Shown here: positions 54,621 to 63,870 of the stretch, piece after piece
Position numbering within the stretch: the stretch's first letter is position 1
How the letters are laid out: each line of letters starts with the position of its first letter
The notes under the pieces: model-generated
Databases searched by the model: none
Seen by the model: the letters and a program-made list of their open reading frames with translations, nothing else
What the model was told of the DNA's origin: nothing
Source: Chondrinema litorale
Lineage (GTDB): Bacteria > Bacteroidota > Bacteroidia > Cytophagales > Flammeovirgaceae
Reading direction: 5' to 3'
DNA: 64,000 nt
Assembly (NCBI RefSeq): GCF_026250525.1
Contig: NZ_CP111066.1
Location: 1-64,000, forward strand
Made by a program: the position numbers and the translations under genes

Positions 54621-55710
54621 ATATTGATTCAACAGGATAATGATCAGAAGCATTAAAACTTTGTATACTTGTTGAGTATAAGGGTATTATTTCTTTAGAA
54701 AAGAACTGATTATCTATTCTCAAAAAAAATAAAGATTCCGAATTTAATGTAAAGTCAAAGCCTCTTCCCGAATATTCAAAAGAATTATTTAAAATTTTAT
54801 TCAATTCATTATAAGTATAACTATAGGGTGTATCATTCAAGTCAGTACATAATATAATGGGATATGGAGATAATTTTGTACAATTAATAAGTTTACTAAT
54901 TTGTTTTTCTCTTTCAATTGATCCATGTTTGAATGCCCACAGTATGTATTTTATTTTACCATATATATTTGCTGAAAAACCATAATTAATTGCCTTTATT
55001 TTCATAGATTCCAAATGTGCATTAATAATCCTCAAAGTATCTTTAGAAGGTGTTACAACATCGGCAAAACAAGCACCATTATACCCATTTTCACTTATAA
55101 AAACATTTGATTTATTTACAATAGGAAATTTACTAATAATTACTAAGCCTCTAGTAGTTCCATTATGGCTTGGTTCATTAGAAATGAAATAATTGTAACC
55201 TTTATTTGATGCTAGATCCTCTATATTATTATATAACTTAGAATTTTTATCATTAAAGAACTCTTGAAAACACATTATTTCAGCATCACTATTTGAAATA
55301 TAATCTTTAATAAATATTGAATTTAAATTACTATCAGCTTTATAATAATTTGGTGAAAACAAAGGAGGTATACGAAATGAGCTTACATTATATGATAATA
55401 CTTTAAAACGCTTTGGAGTAGTAAAAATTGATGAATAATCAATATTTCTTAACTGGATAGTTGTTGTAATATGATCGAATCCTATTAATATCAATACTAA
55501 CAGGAATAAACTAGATATCCAATTTCTATTTATAATAGAATAAATAAAAATTATTATAGACAATACAATCAAGATTGGAGCTAAATTACTTACAAAAGAA
55601 GCTATCCATAATTTTGAAGGTGGAATTTTATTAGAAAATATTACTATAAGACTTGTAAAAATTAAGAATACAAAAGGTATTATTTTTTGAACTAGTTTTA
55701 TAATCTTCAT
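54607..55710 (-). CDS. Membrane-anchored endonuclease/exonuclease/phosphatase (EEP) family protein
   Basis: Three membrane helices at about residues 10-80 precede an EEP domain: FKVLSYNVSSF (Asn), MCFQEFF (metal Glu), IINAHLES (His), LCTDLNDTPYS (Asp/Asn), FLRIDNQFFS and ASDHYPVES (His), all in the right order. Proteins of this build occur widely in Bacteroidota and may act as phosphodiesterases at the membrane rather than as nucleases. Lying inside a polysaccharide operon, it could hydrolyse a lipid-linked intermediate. Its product is not known. Confidence 0.8.
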   Translation of the reverse strand: MKIIKLVQKIIPFVFLIFTSLIVIFSNKIPPSKLWIASFVSNLAPILIVLSIIIFIYSIINRNWISSLFLLVLILIGFDHITTTIQLRNIDYSSIFTTPKRFKVLSYNVSSFRIPPLFSPNYYKADSNLNSIFIKDYISNSDAEIMCFQEFFNDKNSKLYNNIEDLASNKGYNYFISNEPSHNGTTRGLVIISKFPIVNKSNVFISENGYNGACFADVVTPSKDTLRIINAHLESMKIKAINYGFSANIYGKIKYILWAFKHGSIEREKQISKLINCTKLSPYPIILCTDLNDTPYSYTYNELNKILNNSFEYSGRGFDFTLNSESLFFLRIDNQFFSKEIIPLYSTSIQSFNASDHYPVESIYAID

Positions 55711-55730
55711 ATATAAACGAATTATTCCAC

Positions 55731-56921
55731 TTATCTAATTAATTTACTAAAAGCATTAGCACGGTTTCCCCAAGAATTCTGCTTTGCTAATTCAATTCTT
55801 TTTGTTATTTTGTCGTGGTTATTTAATATAAACTCTTGTTGAATTGAATCTAAAAACTCATTTTTAGATTGACAAATACTTACGATTTGAACAAACTCTT
55901 GTAGATTAGCAAAATCTGTAGAAACTACAGGTTTTCCAGCAGCCAAATATTCATTAATTTTTATAGGATAAATATTTCTAGTAAATTCATTTTTAACAAA
56001 AGGTATTATACATAAATCGAATTCTTTAAGAAAAACCATTACTTCTTCATATTTAATTTCCCCTAAAAACTCTATGTTTTTTTGACTTTGTATTATTTTT
56101 TCACAAGCTCCCTTTTCTGTTACTTTGCCAACAAATTTAAAAGAGTAATTTGTTAAATTTTCTGCAAGAAATTTTATCAAATTGAAGTCAATTCTATCAT
56201 CTATAACTCCAACGTATCCAATAACAGGATTACTTTTATTAGTATTAATACAATCTTCTGAATAGGCTTTGTTGAATAATTCAAAATCAACTCCATTTTG
56301 TATCAGTATACAATTTTTATTCAAATGGCTTTTTTCTTCATATAAAGCTCTCGATGTTGTGATTACTGTATCAACTTTTTTGATAAACATATTTTCTACT
56401 TCTTCTCCATGCTTAGAAGCCCACTTAGCAGCTTTTATCTGATCATAACAATAATATATATTCCTTTTCTCATTAAATTCACCAATGTTATATATTCCCA
56501 TAAATGGATTAAAACCATATACTATAGTTGTATCACTTGTATCAAATGACAATTTTTTCATATATTTTTTGACACAAGTTCTTAATATCCAATTATTAAT
56601 TTTTAAGGCTAGCAAAAATAGCTTTTTTTGACTTATAAAATTTATTGATAAAAGTGGATATAATGTTAGTACATTAACTTTATTACCACTAAGTGTATTC
56701 TTTTCTTCAATTCTCTTATTTAAACCTAATATTTTCAGCAATGGAACTGAGAAACTATTCATTTTAAATAAAGCTAGTATTACATCTTTCAATGTATATT
56801 GATAATTTACAAAAAGTACTTTGTTATTATCTCCTAATATTGACATTAATCTCACACTATTTTTAGATGTACTTCCATCCCAAGTACCTAATCCAATGTA
56901 AATAATATTTTTTCCTGCCAT
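55731..56921 (-). CDS. GT4-type glycosyltransferase (GT-B fold)
   Basis: The 396-residue protein starts NIIYIGLGTWDGSTSKNSVR and has the C-terminal nucleotide-sugar site of GT-B enzymes: VIGYVGVIDDRIDFNLIKFL near residue 230 and KINEYLAAGKPVVSTDFANL near 325, a variant of the family's 'E.masG.Pvv'. It is a cytoplasmic enzyme that would add a sugar to the lipid-linked repeat unit. It follows the flippase gene by 8 bases. Sugar specificity is not readable. Confidence 0.85.
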   Translation of the reverse strand: MAGKNIIYIGLGTWDGSTSKNSVRLMSILGDNNKVLFVNYQYTLKDVILALFKMNSFSVPLLKILGLNKRIEEKNTLSGNKVNVLTLYPLLSINFISQKKLFLLALKINNWILRTCVKKYMKKLSFDTSDTTIVYGFNPFMGIYNIGEFNEKRNIYYCYDQIKAAKWASKHGEEVENMFIKKVDTVITTSRALYEEKSHLNKNCILIQNGVDFELFNKAYSEDCINTNKSNPVIGYVGVIDDRIDFNLIKFLAENLTNYSFKFVGKVTEKGACEKIIQSQKNIEFLGEIKYEEVMVFLKEFDLCIIPFVKNEFTRNIYPIKINEYLAAGKPVVSTDFANLQEFVQIVSICQSKNEFLDSIQQEFILNNHDKITKRIELAKQNSWGNRANAFSKLIR

Positions 56922-56929
56922 AACTTATT

Positions 56930-58270
56930 TTATGTATTAATTGATTTTTTTTTTAAAAAACGAATCACTACAAGGTAAAAAAACATTGCATGAGTCAATA
57001 CTGAAGATGTTTTAACACCAAACTCCCTTTTAAGTAATATTTGATTTATTATTAAAGCTAATACAAGTGTCAATAATAATCCATAAGCTGCTCCTATTAG
57101 TCCTAGCAATTTCACCAAAAAATAAACTATAATTATATTATATATTGCCAGTATTAAGTTCACGATAAAATTAATTTTTGGCTTTCCACTAGCATCCATA
57201 ATAGTTCCAAATTGTTTCTGGAATGGCAATAATAGACTGTAAATAACTGCTACTCTTAAAATAGGCACTGCATCCAAATATTTTTCTCCAGCAATTATTT
57301 TTATAATCAAATCTGGAAAAATAAAAATAAATAAACACATTGGCGCTAATACAGCCAGTATACTTCCAGTTGTTTGTTCATATAAACGAGCAACCTGTTC
57401 TTTTCCATCAGTCGACTTTTGAACACTTTTGGGAAATAGAGCTTCAGCCACAGCTTTTGAAGGCATATCAAGCAAATTAGATATTCTAACAGATGTATTA
57501 TATAATGCTACTGCTGGAGTAGAGACCAAAGATGCTAACATAAAATGGTCGACAGTACGTAATGTTTGAGAACTAATATTTGTAGCTAATACAAAACGTC
57601 CATATTTCCATTGATTTATAATATAGTTAATGCTAAATGTAAAACGTTTTAGAAGAAACTTTCTAGCATAGATAAAACCAAAAAAAGTGGCAATAAAGAC
57701 AGCTATACATTGTAATAGAGCTAATTGATAAAGTGATATATTTTTTAAAAAAAGTGAAATAACTATAAAAAGGAAATAGCAACCTTGTTTAACAAAATAA
57801 ATTAAAAAGATACCTTTAAAATGTAAATTTGCCTGTTGGATATATTCAATATGAGAGAAAAAAACAGAAATTACAGAAGTAATACAGTAAATATATAGCA
57901 TATCATCTAGTTGAGGAGCATGCCAATACATACTTAAAAAGTCTGAAATAGCTAATATAATTAATACAAATAAAAGAGTATAAGCAATATTTAATAAAAG
58001 TGCGGCACTTTGAATTTCATTTATTTCTTCTGTATTTGATATATTAATAAAACGAATTACGGTATTTTTAATTAGACCATCTCTGGTTACTTCAAAAATT
58101 GTAATTATAGTGAAAAACAAAGCATACCCCCCCATTTCTTCTTTACTAAGAACTCTTACCAAAATCAGAAAGGCTCCAATACCTACCAACATCACAGAAA
58201 GCCGTTGGGCTAATGTAAAAAAAACAGAGTTGATCCAGTAAGAATATTTTAATTTGAATGACTTTAACAT
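56930..58270 (-). CDS. Polysaccharide repeat-unit flippase (Wzx-like, MOP family)
   Basis: The 446-residue protein shows about 12-14 membrane segments and the MOP/Wzx pattern: FFTLAQRLSVMLVGIGAFLI and LVRVLSKEEMGGYALFFTII at the start, DHFMLASLVSTPAVALYNTS near residue 240, and FGTIMDASGKPKINFIVNLI near 360. Wzx moves undecaprenyl-diphosphate repeat units outward for Wzy to polymerise. The matching Wzy and Wzc genes lie 28 kb away on the other strand. It overlaps the methyltransferase gene by 7 bases. Confidence 0.9.
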   Translation of the reverse strand: MLKSFKLKYSYWINSVFFTLAQRLSVMLVGIGAFLILVRVLSKEEMGGYALFFTIITIFEVTRDGLIKNTVIRFINISNTEEINEIQSAALLLNIAYTLLFVLIILAISDFLSMYWHAPQLDDMLYIYCITSVISVFFSHIEYIQQANLHFKGIFLIYFVKQGCYFLFIVISLFLKNISLYQLALLQCIAVFIATFFGFIYARKFLLKRFTFSINYIINQWKYGRFVLATNISSQTLRTVDHFMLASLVSTPAVALYNTSVRISNLLDMPSKAVAEALFPKSVQKSTDGKEQVARLYEQTTGSILAVLAPMCLFIFIFPDLIIKIIAGEKYLDAVPILRVAVIYSLLLPFQKQFGTIMDASGKPKINFIVNLILAIYNIIIVYFLVKLLGLIGAAYGLLLTLVLALIINQILLKREFGVKTSSVLTHAMFFYLVVIRFLKKKSINT

Positions 58271-59046
58271 GCATTATTTTTTTTCCAAACTGTATTAAAT
58301 CCACATGTAAAATAATGAGGAAGAATATCAGCTAAATTACAGTCAAAATACTGTAATTTTAAAGACTTTTTCATAATAAATGAAAAAGGGAAAACATCAC
58401 CCAAAAAATTAGCCTTACCAAACTTTAAAATAGAATATCCTTTATCAGAAGATAATTTATTTAATTTTTTCTTTGTGAAAAAATGTATATGAGTGAGATC
58501 ATCAGCATCAGATTGCTCTGTTTTACCATCATAACCTAAATGGTGTTTAACTTTATCCACTATAACCCAAATCTGAGGAGTATTTGTTTTTAGCCATTGC
58601 ATAGGTTTTGTGATAAATAATTCTCTTGGGCCCTTTCCATTTGGAACAGTCACAATTAAAATACCATTTTCTTTTAATAATCTTTTTAAGATTATCAACA
58701 TCTTACCAGGTTCTTTAAGATGCTCAAGTACTTCACTGCAAATGATTACATCATACTTTACATCCTGAATAGATAATACTTCAACATCGGCTACTTCAAA
58801 TGTGACATTTGTTAAATTATTATTAGCAATTGCCTTATCAATAGTTTTATTACTTATATCAACTCCTTTAACTTGATAGCCAATTTTTCCAAGTTCCATA
58901 GTAATAAGTCCATTGCCACACCCCACATCTAAAACTTTCCTATCACCTTTAGTATAAGATTCAATAGCTTTTATTATAAATCCCAATCTTTTAATATCAA
59001 CTGCTTTAGAGAAACTAACCTCTGATATAATTCTATTATATGTCAT
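58264..59046 (-). CDS. SAM-dependent class I methyltransferase
   Basis: The 260-residue protein has a SAM-binding core: KVLDVGCGNGLITMELGKIG near residues 38-57, VKGVDISNKTIDKA, FEVADVEVLS, and VIICSEVLEHLKEPGKMLII near 105-124. The layout is that of UbiG/Methyltransf_11 enzymes that methylate sugars or lipid carriers. It sits between a GT4 gene and the flippase gene with overlaps of 4 and 7 bases, so a role in methylating or capping the glycan is likely. Confidence 0.85.
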   Translation of the reverse strand: MTYNRIISEVSFSKAVDIKRLGFIIKAIESYTKGDRKVLDVGCGNGLITMELGKIGYQVKGVDISNKTIDKAIANNNLTNVTFEVADVEVLSIQDVKYDVIICSEVLEHLKEPGKMLIILKRLLKENGILIVTVPNGKGPRELFITKPMQWLKTNTPQIWVIVDKVKHHLGYDGKTEQSDADDLTHIHFFTKKKLNKLSSDKGYSILKFGKANFLGDVFPFSFIMKKSLKLQYFDCNLADILPHYFTCGFNTVWKKNNAC

Positions 59047-60167
59047 ACTGAAATTTCATTATATATGCTCAAAACTTCTTTAGCACTGTTTGTCCAATTA
59101 AACTTTCTAGCCTGTCTAAAACCTCCCTCTCTCTTTTTTTGATACAAATCAGAGTTATTCAAATATCGATTAATAGATGAAGCAATTTGTATGTAATCAA
59201 AGGGATCAGACAATAAGGCTGCATCACCCGCAATTTCAGGCATAGATGAAGTACTAGATGTAACTACTGGTGTACCACAAGCCATAGACTCTAATATAGG
59301 CATACCAAAACTTTCTCTTAATGAAGGATACATAAAGACAGTCGCCAAATTGTAAATAAAAGGTATCTCATTAAAATTAACATGATCAATAACCTTAATA
59401 TATTTTTTTACCTCCTTTGCATTAATCGTTTTCAATATTTCATCTATAAAAGGATCCTTACAATCTGTTATAACTAAAAACAAATCATCATGCTGCGTAT
59501 TTCTTTTAATTTCAGCAAATGCTTTCAAAGCACCTATCGTATTTTTCTTAGGAGCTGTATTTCCAAAATGCAATACAAACTTCTCAGGTAGTTTGTATTT
59601 TTTCCTTGTTTCTTCTAAAGTTTTGTTACCATAAACCTGAAAATTTGGATTAATAGCATTATAAACAACTCTTATTTTTTCAGGATTTATATTTAAAGTT
59701 TCAGATATCCTTTCTTTTTCAAATTGTGATACTGTAATAATGCAAGAACAATTATCAACTACTTTTGGCACTATAAATCTGCGATATAAGTTCCCAAAGT
59801 TTTGATATGAACTACCTAAAAAAGATATTGATTCAAAATAGATGATATCGTGTAGTGTTAAAACAAGATTTGTCTTAAGAAATAGCGGAGCTGTGTTTGC
59901 TGTACAATGGAGTAAATCTATATCATAATACTTTAAAGCTTTTCTCAAAGATATTTGTTCCCAAACTGGATAAGATGCTGAAGGCAATTCTACTAGTTCA
60001 CAAGAGTTAGTGGAAGTAATACAAACATCTTGATCCTGTTTTACAAAAACCATAATTTCATGATTGGGACTTAGTTTTTGTAATTCCTTTATAGTTTCCA
60101 AAGCGACAACTTCCATTCCGTGTTTTCGCTTTCTGAATAGTCTTTGCGCCTCAATTCCAATTCTCAT
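59043..60167 (-). CDS. GT4-type glycosyltransferase
   Basis: The 374-residue GT-B protein has RIGIEAQRLFRKRKHGMEVV at the start, typical of mannosyltransferase-like GT4 enzymes, then HCTANTAPL, LTLHDIIYF and ITVSQFEKERI, and the C-terminal site FVLHFGNTAPKKNTIGALKA, then SLRESFGMPILESMACGTPV with the conserved Glu-x7-Glu (ESFGMPILE). It overlaps its neighbours on both sides by 4 bases. A retaining mannosyl- or similar transferase acting in the cytoplasm is expected. Confidence 0.9.
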   Translation of the reverse strand: MRIGIEAQRLFRKRKHGMEVVALETIKELQKLSPNHEIMVFVKQDQDVCITSTNSCELVELPSASYPVWEQISLRKALKYYDIDLLHCTANTAPLFLKTNLVLTLHDIIYFESISFLGSSYQNFGNLYRRFIVPKVVDNCSCIITVSQFEKERISETLNINPEKIRVVYNAINPNFQVYGNKTLEETRKKYKLPEKFVLHFGNTAPKKNTIGALKAFAEIKRNTQHDDLFLVITDCKDPFIDEILKTINAKEVKKYIKVIDHVNFNEIPFIYNLATVFMYPSLRESFGMPILESMACGTPVVTSSTSSMPEIAGDAALLSDPFDYIQIASSINRYLNNSDLYQKKREGGFRQARKFNWTNSAKEVLSIYNEISV

Positions 60168-61075
60168 ATATTTATAATTTTATAATTTTTCAAATTCCAC
60201 CAAACGCCTTTCCATAAACTCTTAACATGCTCTAATTGACCTGTAAATAAACATTTCAAAGTATTTTTTGGCAATGTTATAAAATAGAAAAAAGCATAAA
60301 ATAGAAAGAGCGATTTTGGGCTTGAGTGTCTTCTCATAAACAGTATTCTGTTTCGAGTATGATAATAAGTTTTAAGAGGTGTGTTCTTACCTGTTGAAAT
60401 TGATTCTTTATGATAAATAATAGCATTTCCTTGGTACATAATTTTATATCCTGCTTTATTTATCTGCTTTGACCAATCCCATTCTTCATAATAGAGAAAA
60501 TATAATTCAGGCATCAAACCAACATTATCTATTACTTTTCTACTTACCATCATTGTACACCCATGTGCTCCATTGGTTTCTGAAAGATAATTATACTGTC
60601 CTAAATCCTTCTCCATATTCCCAACTGCAGATGTTCTCCCTGTTATTGGATGTAAAGGATTAAAACCTGCATACTGAATAAGATCAGGTGAATGATAAAA
60701 AACTATTTTAGGACTAACAACCCCTACTCTTTCATCTTGATAAAATGGCACTAATAAAAGTTCTAATAATGTATCTGAAATTTCAGTATCATTATTTATT
60801 AATAAAATATAATCTCCTTTGGCAATGTTAATACCAGAATTATTACCTCCAGCAAAACCAAGATTAATAGCATTCACTAAAACTTTGACTTCAGGATATA
60901 ATTTATTTATTGTTTCTTTCGGATTGAAAGCTGAATTATTATCAACAACTATTACTTCAAAATTTTTATACTTGGATACTTTAAGAGAATTCAAAAATTC
61001 CAATGTGACATTTAATTGATTGTAATTAATGGTAACAATTGAAATAAAAGGCTTACTTTGCATTTCATTTTTCAT
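60164..61075 (-). CDS. GT2 glycosyltransferase (rhamnosyltransferase-like)
   Basis: The 303-residue GT-A protein has ISIVTINYNQLNVTLEFLNS at the start, VIVVDNNSAF, LGFAGGNNSGI, LLINNDTEIS (the DxD-like site), NGAHGCTMMVSRKVIDNVG and YYEEWDWSKQINKAGYKIMY. This pattern matches the rhamnosyltransferase-like branch of GT2. The C-terminal region (about 235-300) is hydrophobic and may sit on the membrane. It overlaps its neighbours by 4 bases on each side. Confidence 0.9.
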   Translation of the reverse strand: MKNEMQSKPFISIVTINYNQLNVTLEFLNSLKVSKYKNFEVIVVDNNSAFNPKETINKLYPEVKVLVNAINLGFAGGNNSGINIAKGDYILLINNDTEISDTLLELLLVPFYQDERVGVVSPKIVFYHSPDLIQYAGFNPLHPITGRTSAVGNMEKDLGQYNYLSETNGAHGCTMMVSRKVIDNVGLMPELYFLYYEEWDWSKQINKAGYKIMYQGNAIIYHKESISTGKNTPLKTYYHTRNRILFMRRHSSPKSLFLFYAFFYFITLPKNTLKCLFTGQLEHVKSLWKGVWWNLKNYKIINI

Positions 61076-62271
61076 AGTAGTGCACTGTTATCAATACTTG
61101 TATTTGTATGAGTAGTGTGTATGAAATCTTTATTTGCCCCTTTAATTTTTAAAAGTGACAATAACATAATATAAAATGCTTTAGGTAGCCTAAGAAGAGC
61201 AAAAAAAGTTCTCTTATTATACATTCTTTTAGGAAGAGATATTAAAAGTGCAAAGCAATAAATACAAAGGAGCAATAAATAAAATTTAAATAATATATTT
61301 ATATCAAATAGGAAATAACCTAAAGTTAGAACAATCAAACTTCCTAATGTGAGTACTCTTGACAAGAAAACGTTTACTAAGATTGAAAGATTAAAATAAC
61401 TGAAATTCCCCTTTTTTAATTCTATCAATCCTTTATAAAAGGATTTCCTTAAATATATAAATTGAGTTGACAACCATCTTTTTCTTTGATTACCAAATGA
61501 AGTGGAGTTTTCTATTTTTTCATCATATACTATTGCATCGTCTATATATGATATATTATGTCCCTTTTCTATTATTTCAAGTTGTAACTCTTTATCAAAA
61601 CCACCTACTGCATCTATCTTATTAAGAAAATCCTTTAACATTTTATACTGAAATGCCATCCCTGAACCAATTAATGCAGAAGATAACCCTAATGCATTTG
61701 CTCCTTTTCTAAATACATGATTATTAATGGCTTCACTTGCAGCATCAAGTATAGAGAAAGGCGTGCTAAGATTCTTAGCGACTCTACATCCTTGTATTGC
61801 ATTAGCACCATTTTGATAAACTGCATTAATTTTATTCAGAAATCTTTTTTCTAATATGTTATCTGCATCACTAATTACAGCTATGTCATATTTCCCATCA
61901 AAAAGATTAAGAGCATAATTTAAAGATTTAGCCTTAGTACTTTTAACCCAAGAAACTTCCACTACTTTAATAGGTAGCTCTTTTAAGCTTATTATTGTTT
62001 GTCTTTTAAATGAATCTGCTATGACAATTAGATCAAATAAGTTTTCAGGATAATCGCTCAATAATAATTGTTTAGCAATTGGTAACATTATTGCATCTTC
62101 TTTATAAGCAGGTATAAAAACAGCAATAGATGCTTTTGAATTATCACTTTTTAAACCATAGTTTTTCTTCTTATAAAACCTTCCTGCTATTGCAAATAAT
62201 AATACATATATTGTTGACAAAGCAAAATATGTCAATATTATACAGTTAACAATAATCATTATGATATGCAT
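61072..62271 (-). CDS. Membrane GT2 glycosyltransferase with QRxRW motif
   Basis: The 399-residue protein has an N-terminal helix (about 5-28), then a GT2 domain with VFIPAYKEDAIMLPIA, VISDADNILEKRF (DxD), GGFDKELQLEIIEKG and GNQRKRWLSTQFIYL, which contains the QRxRW motif of processive synthases such as NodC and hyaluronan synthase. Four or so helices follow at about 290-375. The usual 'GED' is GFD here, so it may add a single sugar rather than a polymer. It is the first of the five overlapping genes that build the repeat unit. Confidence 0.87.
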   Translation of the reverse strand: MHIIMIIVNCIILTYFALSTIYVLLFAIAGRFYKKKNYGLKSDNSKASIAVFIPAYKEDAIMLPIAKQLLLSDYPENLFDLIVIADSFKRQTIISLKELPIKVVEVSWVKSTKAKSLNYALNLFDGKYDIAVISDADNILEKRFLNKINAVYQNGANAIQGCRVAKNLSTPFSILDAASEAINNHVFRKGANALGLSSALIGSGMAFQYKMLKDFLNKIDAVGGFDKELQLEIIEKGHNISYIDDAIVYDEKIENSTSFGNQRKRWLSTQFIYLRKSFYKGLIELKKGNFSYFNLSILVNVFLSRVLTLGSLIVLTLGYFLFDINILFKFYLLLLCIYCFALLISLPKRMYNKRTFFALLRLPKAFYIMLLSLLKIKGANKDFIHTTHTNTSIDNSALL

Positions 62272-62332
62272 ATATATTTATGTACTATTTGACTTTTTTA
62301 CATAATCTGATTAATAGATTTGATTTTTTTAT

Positions 62333-63475
62333 TTAAACATCTTCTTGCTGAATCATTGCAGGAATTGTTTTAGATAAAATCCAAAAGTCCATCATAATGG
62401 ATTTTTTTTTAGCATAAAAAACATCAAGTTTAATTCTTTCTCGAGCAGACATATCATTTTTCCCTCTTTTTTTTACCTGCCAAAGACCCGTTAAGCCTGC
62501 AGGAGCTAAGAATCTTCTAACACTTTCATCTTTCATAAGTTTTTCAGCTTCATATAAAGGAAGAGGACGATTACCTACTAGAGACATATCTCCATTAATT
62601 ATATTCAATAATTGAGGAAGCTCATCTAGGCTAGTATTACGCAAAAATGCACCAACTTTAGTAATCCTAGAATCATTTATTAGTTTGATAAATGGTGTAT
62701 CTTTTTCTTTATAAATATTTTCTTTTGCTGAAATATTATTCATAAGTTTATCAGCACCTGAGAACATAGTACGAAACTTGTATAAGTTAAAAACTTTATA
62801 ATGAAAGCCTGCCCTATATGATGTATAAAGAACTGTGCCTCTTGTTTCAAGTTTGATAGCTATTGCAATAATTAGAAATAATGGGGATAATATAAATAAC
62901 AATACTCCAGCAATAGTAATATCTAATAATCGTTTAAAAGAAATAGTAAATATTTGTTTTTTCTTAGAGTCATCTATATGGATTAATGATTTTCCCATAT
63001 TTTTAATTCTCTTCACAGATTCTATTCTATATTTAATATTACCAAAATCTTCATCCTCAAAAAACAAATCATCTGCTTTTAGTCTGCTTGACTTTCTAAT
63101 CAAATTTATATTACCTTTTTTTGCAAAAAAGAAAAGCGGAATATAATATATATCTAGATAATCTTTAACAAAAGAACTTAAGTCAAGCAATTCTGACTCA
63201 GAAATATTAGCATCACAAAAGATTACATATGGCATTTCTTTATAAGATTTTTTTCTAAACTGTAACCATGTGATCGCCTTATATACATTTTTAAAATTTA
63301 AACCTGGATAGTCTATTTTATTTACAATATTTAAGGTACTTTCTCCAACATAAAGATATATTTTATCAGTACACGGTTCAGTCGAATTTAATGTAGCAAC
63401 TTCTTTAGTTACAACTTCACTAAAGGTTCGATTTGAATAGATAATTGAGTTAAAATAATTTTGATTACTTTCCAT
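62333..63475 (-). CDS. Initiating sugar-1-phosphate transferase with N-terminal receiver-like domain
   Basis: Residues about 180-380 are a WcaJ/PglC-type phosphoglycosyl transferase: KRLLDITIAGVLLFILSPLF, LYTSYRAGFHYKVFNLYKFR, TMFSGADKL, SLDELPQLLNIINGDMSLVG, and GLTGLWQVKKRGKNDM. This enzyme puts the first sugar phosphate on undecaprenyl phosphate. Residues about 35-165 are not the usual CoA-binding-like domain but resemble a worn receiver domain: PYVIFCDANI keeps an Asp (Asp88), IPLFFFAKKG replaces the Thr strand, and KADDLFFED replaces the Lys. The next gene upstream encodes a true receiver protein with matching motifs, 14 bases away. Confidence 0.9.
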   Translation of the reverse strand: MESNQNYFNSIIYSNRTFSEVVTKEVATLNSTEPCTDKIYLYVGESTLNIVNKIDYPGLNFKNVYKAITWLQFRKKSYKEMPYVIFCDANISESELLDLSSFVKDYLDIYYIPLFFFAKKGNINLIRKSSRLKADDLFFEDEDFGNIKYRIESVKRIKNMGKSLIHIDDSKKKQIFTISFKRLLDITIAGVLLFILSPLFLIIAIAIKLETRGTVLYTSYRAGFHYKVFNLYKFRTMFSGADKLMNNISAKENIYKEKDTPFIKLINDSRITKVGAFLRNTSLDELPQLLNIINGDMSLVGNRPLPLYEAEKLMKDESVRRFLAPAGLTGLWQVKKRGKNDMSARERIKLDVFYAKKKSIMMDFWILSKTIPAMIQQEDV

Positions 63476-63489
63476 ATCTAGGTAGAAGT

Positions 63490-63870
63490 TTAATCATAAT
63501 ATAAATTCTCTAAAATATTCTTAACTTTTTGTTTTAATATCATTGGTTCAAAAGGCTTAAAAATATAATCTTCACACTTAAAATGATTAAAGTTTTCTTG
63601 AATCATACTTTTATCATTAGCTGTTAAAATTATAATTGGTATATTTCTATAAAGCCCACTCCTTTTCAAGTTTGTAATTAACTCTTTTCCATCTATAATT
63701 GGCATATTTATATCAGTTAAAATAAGGTCTGGCAAGTTCCCTTCTGATAACCAGTGTATAGCACTTAGACCATTATTAGCAACAATCACATGGTAATGTG
63801 ATTCTAATATTCGTTTCACTATCATTCCCATAGAGGGATCATCCTCTACAACAAGTATTTTTTTCTTCAT
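63490..63870 (-). CDS. Single-domain response regulator (receiver only)
   Basis: The 126-residue protein is a complete CheY-like receiver: acidic pocket VVEDDPS (residues 7-13), phosphoacceptor Asp53 in LILTDINMP, Thr83 in IILTAND, and Lys105 in YIFKPFEP. There is no output domain. It is the first gene of the polysaccharide operon and directly precedes the initiating transferase whose N-terminal part resembles a receiver. No cognate histidine kinase is in the window. It may act by binding a partner protein such as that transferase or an unlinked kinase. Confidence 0.93.
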   Translation of the reverse strand: MKKKILVVEDDPSMGMIVKRILESHYHVIVANNGLSAIHWLSEGNLPDLILTDINMPIIDGKELITNLKRSGLYRNIPIIILTANDKSMIQENFNHFKCEDYIFKPFEPMILKQKVKNILENLYYD

